From positions 1 through 64,000 of the forward strand of contig DAIDIP010000015.1 in assembly GCA_027451745.1 (NCBI GenBank): 64,000 nucleotides of DNA, read 5' to 3'. Of the stretch, positions 33,821-41,020 are shown piece after piece; the stretch's first letter is position 1; each line of letters opens with the position of its first letter. The DNA comes from Candidatus Melainabacteria bacterium. GTDB taxonomy: Bacteria > Cyanobacteriota > Vampirovibrionia > Obscuribacterales > Obscuribacteraceae. Below the pieces are notes generated by a model. It saw only the letters and a program-made list of their open reading frames with translations. It had not been told where the DNA came from and did not search any database. Both the position numbers and the translations under genes were made by a program.

Positions 33821-35233
33821 ATGCTTAGAAAATCCCAAGACGAACCGAAACAACCTAGTACCAATAGAAACAAATTGCCGCAGGAGCAGGGCATTCGAAC
33901 CTTGGCGGGCATTAAAGACTTGCTGGCTATAGCTAAAGAATCTCGCGGTATGCAGGTTGAATTAGAGTGGGCCACCGACACCCCAGGACAAATCTTTGTT
34001 CTAGATGTGCAATGGGATGCAAATATGGAGGATCCCTTCTGGGCTTTATATGAGCAAAATCCAGAAAAATCAAGGGTGGTTTGGAGTCAAACCTTTAAAG
34101 CTAACGATATAGAAATGTTTTATGACATACTCGTTATGTCTTGTGGGGCTGTAAACCCGAGCAAAAAATTATCAGATATTTTAAAGGCGCAACCGCAAAA
34201 AATAGACTGGTCAAAGACAGTCGAAACTAAGCCAGAATCAAGTCCTGCAGAAACTGCAAATAAACTAGCGCCGGCTCAAGCAGATAATTCAACTAAAGCT
34301 CCAGAAGCGGGGACACCACCTAATCCTGTTGTTGCTCCGACTGTGGGGGCAGAGAATCCTAATCCTAACCCCGGATTTGCTACACCGTATGGTTTTCCAC
34401 TGGGTGTTGGAGTGCCTATGAATCCAGCAATGTATCCAATGCCGGCTCAAGCTATGCTGGTACCAATGCAATATCCCCCAATGCCTAATGCTGGTTGGCC
34501 TTATCCACCAGGTACTGTTGGCAACAATACATATGGACAACCAAGCATAGATCCAAGTGTTCAGCCATCAGTGGGCGGAGTGTTGTCTTCGCTGCCAATT
34601 GATGCGAATTTGCTTGCTAAGCAAAACGATATAGCACTTGTGGATTTATTAGTTAAAGCAGAATTACTAACCGAAGCGGTTTTAGATGCCGCTTTAAAAA
34701 TTCAAGATTTGATCCAGGCAAATAAAATAGATATTGAAAAAGGAAGCGAAGTTTTAAAACATCATCACAGTAAAGGTAGAGCAATAGAAAACTATCTCAA
34801 TGTCTCTAATTCTTTATCCAGCTCTGTACAGAATTTAACGCCATCAGATAAGTCTGTAAAAACTTCCAATAAGGAGAGTCCTAAAGACGATATACCTAAA
34901 GACGATATAAAGGTGAAGCAGAATTCTAAACAGACTATGGAAGCCTTTGAGCTTTTGAAAAAAGCAGGTTTGCTCAGTGAGGACGATATTAAAACCGCTC
35001 AAGGTGTTGTTCGTAAGCACGGAGGGGACATTGCTTCTGTATTACAAGCAGCACAAAAAATAGATCAAAATACTCTTGAAGCAGCAAAAATTTGTCAAAG
35101 CTTAGAGAAAGAGGGGGCAATGAAATTAGAACAATGTGTTATTGTTCTAAATTATTGTATTCGCAGTCGGGTCACATTTGACGAGGCAATCAGCGAATTG
35201 AATTGGCCAAATCCTCGCCAAATAAAAAAATAG
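33821..35233 (+). CDS. Paralogue B: N-terminal domain, Pro/Tyr-rich linker and MshEN-like helical repeats
   Basis: A 470-residue relative of the minus-strand protein at 29873-31468. The N-terminal domain (about 25-110; MQVELEW ... FWALYEQ ... VVWSQTF) matches the same region of paralogue A. It is followed by a Pro-rich linker with MYPMPAQ and PMQYPPMP (200-230). Two repeats can be placed: LVDLLVKAELLTEAVLDAALK (273 onward, split here at LLTE) and AFELLKKAGLLSEDDI (375-390), then the shared C-terminal block with LEQCVIVLNY (436-445) and SRVTFDEA. It has one repeat fewer than A. Its stop lies in a terminator shared with the converging TPR gene. No signal peptide or membrane segment. Function unknown. 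Confidence 0.78.
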   Translation: MLRKSQDEPKQPSTNRNKLPQEQGIRTLAGIKDLLAIAKESRGMQVELEWATDTPGQIFVLDVQWDANMEDPFWALYEQNPEKSRVVWSQTFKANDIEMFYDILVMSCGAVNPSKKLSDILKAQPQKIDWSKTVETKPESSPAETANKLAPAQADNSTKAPEAGTPPNPVVAPTVGAENPNPNPGFATPYGFPLGVGVPMNPAMYPMPAQAMLVPMQYPPMPNAGWPYPPGTVGNNTYGQPSIDPSVQPSVGGVLSSLPIDANLLAKQNDIALVDLLVKAELLTEAVLDAALKIQDLIQANKIDIEKGSEVLKHHHSKGRAIENYLNVSNSLSSSVQNLTPSDKSVKTSNKESPKDDIPKDDIKVKQNSKQTMEAFELLKKAGLLSEDDIKTAQGVVRKHGGDIASVLQAAQKIDQNTLEAAKICQSLEKEGAMKLEQCVIVLNYCIRSRVTFDEAISELNWPNPRQIKK

Positions 35234-35252
35234 AGATTTAGCCTCTATTTTT
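35226..35252. terminator. Bidirectional terminator containing both stop codons
   Basis: AAAAATAGAG (35226-35235) pairs with CTCTATTTTT (35243-35252) around a seven-base loop. It has A/T tracts on each side, so it works in both directions. The stop codon of paralogue B (35231-35233) lies in the left arm, and the stop of the converging TPR gene (35251-35253) overlaps the end of the right arm. Confidence 0.75.
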
Positions 35253-35757
35253 AGTCGTCATTTTGTTCTTTGGTTTGCAATTTGGCTTTGTATTGATCTA
35301 AAAGTTTTTGTTGAGCTTGATACTGCTGAGCATTTTGTAATTGGGTCTGATATTTGCCACCTAAATTACAGGCTTTACTATATGCTGCTACCGCTTCTTC
35401 ATAGTTTTTGGAACACATAAGAGCATAACCCAGTCCAGCCTGATATTCAGCTACATTAGGTTTTAGTTTTGCTGCTGCTTTATATTGTACTGCTGCTAAG
35501 TCAGGTTTGTCATTGTGAGCAAGCAGGCTGGCAAACTCGAAATGGATAGCAGCATCTCCTGGTGTAAGTTTAAGTAATTCTGTGTACTGGGCTGTTGCTT
35601 CAGGAATTTTTCTTTGAGAGACATATATCTTAGCTAGACATGTGCGACAGAGTACTTTTTTGGCTAAAGCTTCAGCATCCACAGCTAGAGATTCTTTCTG
35701 CCAGATAAAACAGGCTATTGTGCTTATTAGCAAATATACGAAAAATTTTGATTGCAA
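35251..35757 (-). CDS. Secreted TPR protein
   Basis: A 168-residue protein with an N-terminal signal peptide (hydrophobic 5-19, cleavage after about residue 25, LAV/D) followed by about three tetratricopeptide repeats (ATAQYTELLKLTPGDAAIHFE, DLAAVQYKAAAKLKPNVAEY and NYEEAVAAYSKA patterns) and a Gln/Lys-rich C-terminal helix. TPRs bind other proteins, here in the periplasm; the partner is unknown. It follows another secreted TPR gene by 26 nt on the same strand, suggesting an operon. Confidence 0.8.
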   Translation of the reverse strand: MQSKFFVYLLISTIACFIWQKESLAVDAEALAKKVLCRTCLAKIYVSQRKIPEATAQYTELLKLTPGDAAIHFEFASLLAHNDKPDLAAVQYKAAAKLKPNVAEYQAGLGYALMCSKNYEEAVAAYSKACNLGGKYQTQLQNAQQYQAQQKLLDQYKAKLQTKEQNDD

Positions 35758-35783
35758 TTTGATAAACCTCTTATTTGCAGATA

Positions 35784-36800
35784 TTAGCGATTAGCTGAAT
35801 TTTCGAGCAAGGCGTATATTTGATTTAAATTGTCTTCGTTGGCTGGTTGTCTGCCATAAGATCCTTCATAAGTATCAAAGGCACCATCTCGAGGTATGGC
35901 ATTGCGAATAAATATAATCCATTCACTTCCCTTTTCGGGCATCTTATCTTTGCCAAACTTCCAACCCGGCGGAGCAACATTATTAGTACGGTCATAAAAT
36001 TCATAGCGAATCGGTAGCTCTTTATTTAGCGGTGGTCCTTTAAGTATTTTTGTAATATGGTAATTAGCTATAGGTGGATGAAAAAACTGTATATCAGGGT
36101 TGCGCTGGTAATCAATATACTCCGCTATGACAATACATTCTGAGTGTGAGGCATTCAGAAATGACAATTTGAATTGAGTAGAATCTTTAGCCAAAAAGGT
36201 TTTGTGTTCAGGAACAGGACCGGTGCTAGCAAGATTTCCCGAAGGTCCTACTACTGATGTATCGGGAGTACTGGACGCTGCGCCGCTAGGTCCGCTTGGA
36301 GTGGTTGTTTCTTCTTCTGGAGGGGCTTCAGGAATGGGCGGTGGAACCACCAGAGATATTTTTTGGGTGGGCAAATCCGCGTCTTTTAAAGCCTGTTTGA
36401 GCACTGGTACAGCGTCATCATAATGTCCTAAATGATACAAAGCTTCTCCATATTGCGCCAATAGCGGTGGTTTTTTGCTTGGATCTATCTCAAAAATCTT
36501 TTCTAGAGCAAAGACTACTTGATCCCATTCACTAGTGTGGACGCATACGTCATAAAGACCATAGTAAAATTCTAATGTCTCAGGACTCATCCCTATGGCT
36601 ATACGATATTCTTCTTTTGCTTTATTATAATCGTGAGCGGCGAAAGCCTTAGCCGCGGCATTAGCGTGCCTGGTAATTAAAATTGAGCCTGTTGAGCCAG
36701 TATTGTCTCCCACAGCATAGGCTGGAAGGGAGAAGCATATGATGCTATTGAAGAAGAAAGTTGATATTAAATAGAGTTTGGCTGGACTGGTAGCATGCAT
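35784..36800 (-). CDS. Secreted TPR-containing protein
   Basis: A 338-residue protein with a signal peptide (hydrophobic stretch about 11-28, cleavage after AYA) and two to three TPR units at about 50-140 (YNKAKEEYRIAIG, WDQVVFALEKIFEIDPSKK, HYDDAVPVLKQAL). A Pro/Thr/Ser-rich linker (about 155-200) leads to a C-terminal domain of about 130 residues with FLNASHSECIVIAEYID and RYEFYDRTN. That domain is predicted to be beta-rich and is not recognised. It is probably periplasmic and cotranscribed with the smaller TPR protein downstream. Role unknown. Confidence 0.78.
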   Translation of the reverse strand: MHATSPAKLYLISTFFFNSIICFSLPAYAVGDNTGSTGSILITRHANAAAKAFAAHDYNKAKEEYRIAIGMSPETLEFYYGLYDVCVHTSEWDQVVFALEKIFEIDPSKKPPLLAQYGEALYHLGHYDDAVPVLKQALKDADLPTQKISLVVPPPIPEAPPEEETTTPSGPSGAASSTPDTSVVGPSGNLASTGPVPEHKTFLAKDSTQFKLSFLNASHSECIVIAEYIDYQRNPDIQFFHPPIANYHITKILKGPPLNKELPIRYEFYDRTNNVAPPGWKFGKDKMPEKGSEWIIFIRNAIPRDGAFDTYEGSYGRQPANEDNLNQIYALLENSANR

Positions 36801-36918
36801 ATTTTATGTAAAGCCCTTTATTTATTGCTTAAAAGAATTGAGACCACTAATAATTATTCTATACAGATTCATTCTATACTGCTCATACCACTTAGTGGTA
36901 TTGCTTTACTCAGATAAA

Positions 36919-36959
36919 AAATTTTGCTGACTAATATTTTTCATTAGTCGGCAAAATTT
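36919..36959 (-). terminator. Rho-independent terminator after the small Cys peptide gene
   Basis: A 17-bp stem (36919-36935 with 36943-36959, one G-T pair) closes a seven-base loop. It is flanked by A-rich sequence on the left, which reads as a T-run on the minus strand (GCAAAATTTTT...). It lies 50 nt past the stop at 37010. Confidence 0.7.
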
Positions 36960-37009
36960 AAAGTTTAAGGCTTTGAGTTAGTGCGGCCTGGAGTGTTTAA
37001 ATAAGGCTA

Positions 37010-37213
37010 TCAGGCAATATTATGGATTGGTTTCCAGTTAACTGTACAGACGCCGCCTGAGCAAGCTGGCAATTTATTGAGTGTACTATGTTTGTTGCCT
37101 CTGTCCTTTGAATGTCCGCTAGAGTTGGGGGCAAAATCGCCATTGGATTTTTGTACCTTTGCTGTGACTGATAAATTTAGTTCTTTATTTTTGGTTGATT
37201 GATTAGTATTCAT
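37010..37213 (-). CDS. Small peptide with a C-terminal CSGGVC motif, possible RiPP-like precursor
   Basis: A 67-residue hydrophilic ORF, Asn/Ser/Lys-rich, ending in ACSGGVCTVNWKP and a short tail. An AGAGGA ribosome binding site precedes the ATG and a good terminator follows, so it looks like a self-contained expressed gene. There is no signal peptide. The two cysteines around a Gly-Gly near the C-terminus suggest a disulphide, metal site or a modified peptide. However, no modifying enzyme or exporter gene is adjacent, so the RiPP idea is only speculation. Confidence 0.5.
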   Translation of the reverse strand: MNTNQSTKNKELNLSVTAKVQKSNGDFAPNSSGHSKDRGNKHSTLNKLPACSGGVCTVNWKPIHNIA

Positions 37214-37329
37214 AGCCGGGGATTCCTCTGCTAGGACCAGTTGTTTACTGGTGCATTGAAAAGTTGTTAAGAGGATTGTAATTAGCTTTCTAGGTAGTGA
37301 AAAGTGGGAAATCTACGCAAAAATTCGAT

Positions 37330-37863
37330 TTAATCAAACTTCTTTATCTCGAAAGATGCGACTAGAGGTTGTTTGGTCTTTACGTTAGTGCCAATCATGT
37401 AAATGACATCAAATTTGGAGGCACGGCTTATGTCTTTCTCGGTCTTAACAGAAGTACCTTGTACTTCGATAGGGACAAGCCCTTGAGGGGTTGCTGTGCT
37501 GGGGAAAGTGGTTGATTCAATATGAATTAAGGCTCGGCTATTAGTTTTTGTCATCGTTTGGACGGCTTGTTTAACTTGCTCTTTTGACTTTGCACAGCTA
37601 CCTTTGCTTCTAAGCTGAGTAAGTAAAGCAGGATCGAGGTCTTTATCAAGCATGCCTTGATATTGCTCATAGGTGGAAGGATTCATTTCAAACAAGTGCA
37701 AAGTGACTTGATCGGCAAAATTGCCTAGAGCTATTAATTCTGGATCTTTAGGCTGGATTCTAATATTGGCGCATCCGGAAAGTACCGTTAATGCGAGGGC
37801 AAAACAGCTCAAAACAACCTTGGTCTTGTTTTTATTGCAGCCCCAGGCAAATTTCGGAAGCAT
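37330..37863 (-). CDS. Lipoprotein of unknown function
   Basis: A 177-residue protein with a lipoprotein signal: a basic N-region, a hydrophobic core (about 16-28) and the lipobox LSGC with the lipidated Cys31. The mature part (about 145 residues) is soluble and mixed alpha/beta, with a C-terminal region (FDVIYMIGTNVKTKQPLVASFEIKKFD, shown in part) that looks like an extracytoplasmic beta-sheet domain. Family not recognised. It precedes the small Cys peptide gene on the same strand, but a 116-bp gap separates them. Confidence 0.7.
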   Translation of the reverse strand: MLPKFAWGCNKNKTKVVLSCFALALTVLSGCANIRIQPKDPELIALGNFADQVTLHLFEMNPSTYEQYQGMLDKDLDPALLTQLRSKGSCAKSKEQVKQAVQTMTKTNSRALIHIESTTFPSTATPQGLVPIEVQGTSVKTEKDISRASKFDVIYMIGTNVKTKQPLVASFEIKKFD

Positions 37864-37972
37864 ATTTTCTCCTGTTTATTTTTTTCGCACTTGAAACTTT
37901 AATAATGGCACGTAAATACTATACATTAGAGTAAGAAGGTTGCAAGTGAAAAGGTTGCAAATATCTCAGTAT

Positions 37973-39649
37973 TTATTTTGAGAATACTAAAAATGAATAA
38001 TTAGTGCTTTGATCCACTAATTTATAGCCTAGTGATTCAACTTCAGGCAGATATTTGTTGCTTGTAATTAAATAATATGGCTGATTGTCTTTGGAGGCAT
38101 TCTTCAATTCATCAATATTGGCTGGTTGCAGAACTTGCTGTCTATAGTAAAAAGGCAAAGAAGGTTTTCTCAGCCTGTAGACGATAAAAGGTTTGTGTGA
38201 AAGCCTGGCAAAGCGAGCATACAGAGCAGCTGTTTGTTCCCAGGACTGGCTTAAAACGCTTAAAAGTTGAGGAATAAAGAAGATAGTTATGATTGTTATG
38301 CCGGCAAATAAAGAGGCTAAACTAAGACTTTGACGTTTGCAAGCTAATAGCACAATGCTTAATAAGCTAATACAACCTAAAACAGCGGTATATTGATTTA
38401 GCACTGAGATCAATTCGATTGGTGAATTGCGTAAGTGTTTGAGAAATAATGGGCAAAGAAAGGCCGCTATTGCATAGATTGTTGTGAATAGAAATAAGTA
38501 AATAAAGGTGTTCTTTATGGATTTATTTTGCAACAATGCACTGCACTGATAAGCAACAATGATTGCCAAAGCAGGAAATGCTGGCAAAGTGTATGGCAAT
38601 AATTTTGAAACGCTAGCACTAAAAAATCCAATTATGATGATTGATGAGAGTATTGCAAACAATAGAACTTCGTCTTGGTTTTTCAAAGACTTGCAGGTAA
38701 TTAGACATTTGGAAAAGAACGCAGCAAAGTTGATCTCGCTTGGATTGGTAAATGATGCAGTGGTTCGAAAATTTTTGAAGATTGTGAATAGAGCTTGTGG
38801 CAAAAGAATAGACCAAGGGAAAAGACCGCCAAATACGGCGGCAATATGGTACCACCAAGGACCTTTGTGCGCGTCGACAACACTGGTAAAACGAGCAAAA
38901 TTTTCTCGCATAATAAATTCTTGAAAGTAAGCTCCATGTGTGACTGCTATTTCAATAACGAACCAAGGTAAGGCTATAAGGCCAACGAGAAATACCCCTA
39001 CTGGTATACGAAAAAATTGAAAAGCATTCTTTAACTGCCCACGCAAATAAAAGAAAGTAGACAAAATGACTATGGGCAAAAGAAGTCCCACTGGTCCTTT
39101 TGTCATAATTGCAAAAGCCGTTAAAACATAAGCAATTAAAATCCAAAAAAATTGCTTTTGTTTCCAACCATGAAAAAAAGCAAATAGACTACCAGCTGTA
39201 AAAAGTGAGAGTGGCATGTCAGTTATAGCCATGCGGCCTACGCCAATAAAAAGCGGCGAAGTTAAAAGAATAACTGCACAAAAAGCTGCAGTACGACGCC
39301 CCAAATATTTATTAGTAAAAAGATAAGTGACTATAATTAAAAGAAAGCCACTAGTGGCACTAAAAAAGCGAGCAGCAAATTCGTTTATTCCAAAAAATTT
39401 ATAGCCTAGAGCCATCGCCCAAATTACTAAAGGTGGTTTGGTGAAGCGAATAGCATAATTGAGTGTGGTTGTAATATATTCGCCAGTATCAAGCATTTCG
39501 CGTGCCGGTTCAGCATATAGTCCTTCATCAGGATTAAACAATGGATAGTCACCCAAATGGATAAAAAAGATCAAGGCGGCTAGAACGCCAAAGAGCGCTA
39601 TTAACGAAGCCTCTAGTTGCCAGTTTTTGGATGCTGAAAAATTTTTCAA
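37973..39649 (-). CDS. ArnT-like glycosyltransferase family 39 membrane protein
   Basis: A 558-residue integral membrane protein with 11-13 predicted helices, of the PMT_2/GT39 family, which transfers sugars from a polyprenyl-phosphate donor onto lipids or proteins on the periplasmic side. The first extracytoplasmic loop carries the catalytic Asp41-Glu42 motif (PLFNPDEGLYAEPAREM) and the FTKPPL motif follows, both as in ArnT. A C-terminal soluble domain of about 80 residues lies after the last helix. Divergent from dapL. Acceptor unknown; lipid A modification is possible but not shown. Confidence 0.88.
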   Translation of the reverse strand: MKNFSASKNWQLEASLIALFGVLAALIFFIHLGDYPLFNPDEGLYAEPAREMLDTGEYITTTLNYAIRFTKPPLVIWAMALGYKFFGINEFAARFFSATSGFLLIIVTYLFTNKYLGRRTAAFCAVILLTSPLFIGVGRMAITDMPLSLFTAGSLFAFFHGWKQKQFFWILIAYVLTAFAIMTKGPVGLLLPIVILSTFFYLRGQLKNAFQFFRIPVGVFLVGLIALPWFVIEIAVTHGAYFQEFIMRENFARFTSVVDAHKGPWWYHIAAVFGGLFPWSILLPQALFTIFKNFRTTASFTNPSEINFAAFFSKCLITCKSLKNQDEVLLFAILSSIIIIGFFSASVSKLLPYTLPAFPALAIIVAYQCSALLQNKSIKNTFIYLFLFTTIYAIAAFLCPLFLKHLRNSPIELISVLNQYTAVLGCISLLSIVLLACKRQSLSLASLFAGITIITIFFIPQLLSVLSQSWEQTAALYARFARLSHKPFIVYRLRKPSLPFYYRQQVLQPANIDELKNASKDNQPYYLITSNKYLPEVESLGYKLVDQSTNYSFLVFSK

Positions 39650-39818
39650 AGGATTATCTGTGGATTTCTTAGAGAATCAAACAATCATTAACTAAAGCAT
39701 CAAAACGTCTCAAACAGTGTTGGTTGTTAATAAAAACATGGTAATGTGGAGGATATTATTTGCTAAAAACAAGCGTACCTTGCCAATTACCAGGGCAATG
39801 CTAAGGAAATATATATTC

Positions 39819-41006
39819 ATGGAAATAGCCAAAAGAGTTCAATCGATACCGCCTTATATTTTTTTGGAGCTCAATAAAAAAGTACAGGCAGTAGCTGCAA
39901 AGGGAATTGATGTAATAAATTTAGGGCGCGGAGACCCGGATCAAAATACTCCTGATCATATAGTGCAAGCGATGCAAGAAGCGGTTGCCGATCCTGTTAA
40001 TCATCATTATCCTCCTTATGGCGGCACTCCAGAATACAAACAAGCGGCTGTCGAATGGATGAAAAAACGCTACAAAGTAGACCTAAACCCACATTCTGAA
40101 GTTACTTCACTAATTGGTGGCAAAGAAGGTTTACACAACACCATAATGTCTTTTGTAGACGTAGGTGATTACAATATTATTCCAGATCCAGCTTTTCCGG
40201 TTTATCAAACGTCGACAATACTGGCAGGCGGTACCCCATACTTTATGCCTTTGAATCCAGGAAATAACTTTTTACCTAATTTAGAAGCTATTCCGCAAGC
40301 TGTTCTTGATAAATCAAAAATGCTTATGTTGAATTATCCTCATAATCCGACAGCAGCAGTGGCGGATTTGGCATTCTTTGAAAAAGTTGTACATTTTTGT
40401 AAGAAGAACAATTTGCTTTTTTGTCATGATTTAGCTTATCCAGAGATGACATTTGATGGATTTAAAGCCCCATCAGCATTAGAAATTCCTGGTGCTAAAG
40501 ACATCACTCTTGAATTGCATACACTTTCTAAAACTTTCAATATGACTGGTTGGCGTATTGGTTTTGCTGTGGGGAATATGCAAGCTGTGCAAGCAGTTGC
40601 TCAGCTTAAATCGAATATAGATACCGATGTATTTAGAGCCATACAAGTTGCAGCTATTGCAGCAATGAAAGGATCTTTGGATCATATAAACTATTGCAAT
40701 AATCTATATGCGCAGCGGCGAGATTTGGTTGTAGATTCATTAAACAAATTAGGTTGGCAAATTAAACCTACAAAGGGTACATTTTATTTATGGCTGAAGA
40801 TTCCTTCTGGTTACAATTCCTGGGACTTTACTTATATGTTGCTTGAGAAAACCGGCGTATTAGTTACACCAGGGACTGCCTATGGACCAAGTGGAGAAGG
40901 ATTTGTTCGCTTATCTTTATGTCTACCAGAAAAGCGTTTAAAAGAAGCTATGGATAGAATGAAAGAGCATTCAATCACTTTTGATCTTGCCAAAGCTAAA
41001 GTCTAA
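39819..41006 (+). CDS. dapL: LL-diaminopimelate aminotransferase (DapL type)
   Basis: A pyridoxal-phosphate enzyme that converts tetrahydrodipicolinate directly to LL-diaminopimelate, for lysine and peptidoglycan. Characteristic DapL segments are present: NLGRGDPDQNTP (34-45), LIGGKEGLHN (98-107), IPDPAFPVY, YPHNPTAA (173-180), HDLAYPEMTFDG (203-214), the PLP lysine Lys238 in HTLSKTFNMTGWRIGFAVGN, and KSNIDTDVFRAIQ. I chose the ATG at 39819, with AAGGAA 10 nt upstream, rather than an earlier TTG at 39717. The methylase gene follows 14 nt downstream. Some related aminotransferases act on alanine or aspartate, so the substrate is inferred from motifs. Confidence 0.85.
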   Translation: MEIAKRVQSIPPYIFLELNKKVQAVAAKGIDVINLGRGDPDQNTPDHIVQAMQEAVADPVNHHYPPYGGTPEYKQAAVEWMKKRYKVDLNPHSEVTSLIGGKEGLHNTIMSFVDVGDYNIIPDPAFPVYQTSTILAGGTPYFMPLNPGNNFLPNLEAIPQAVLDKSKMLMLNYPHNPTAAVADLAFFEKVVHFCKKNNLLFCHDLAYPEMTFDGFKAPSALEIPGAKDITLELHTLSKTFNMTGWRIGFAVGNMQAVQAVAQLKSNIDTDVFRAIQVAAIAAMKGSLDHINYCNNLYAQRRDLVVDSLNKLGWQIKPTKGTFYLWLKIPSGYNSWDFTYMLLEKTGVLVTPGTAYGPSGEGFVRLSLCLPEKRLKEAMDRMKEHSITFDLAKAKV

Positions 41007-41020
41007 AAGTAGCGCATTAA

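Noticed and set aside
33880-33905. Minus-strand GGTTCGAATGCC, like a tRNA T-loop
   Set aside because: It lies inside the coding sequence of paralogue B, and no acceptor stem or other arms are found around it.
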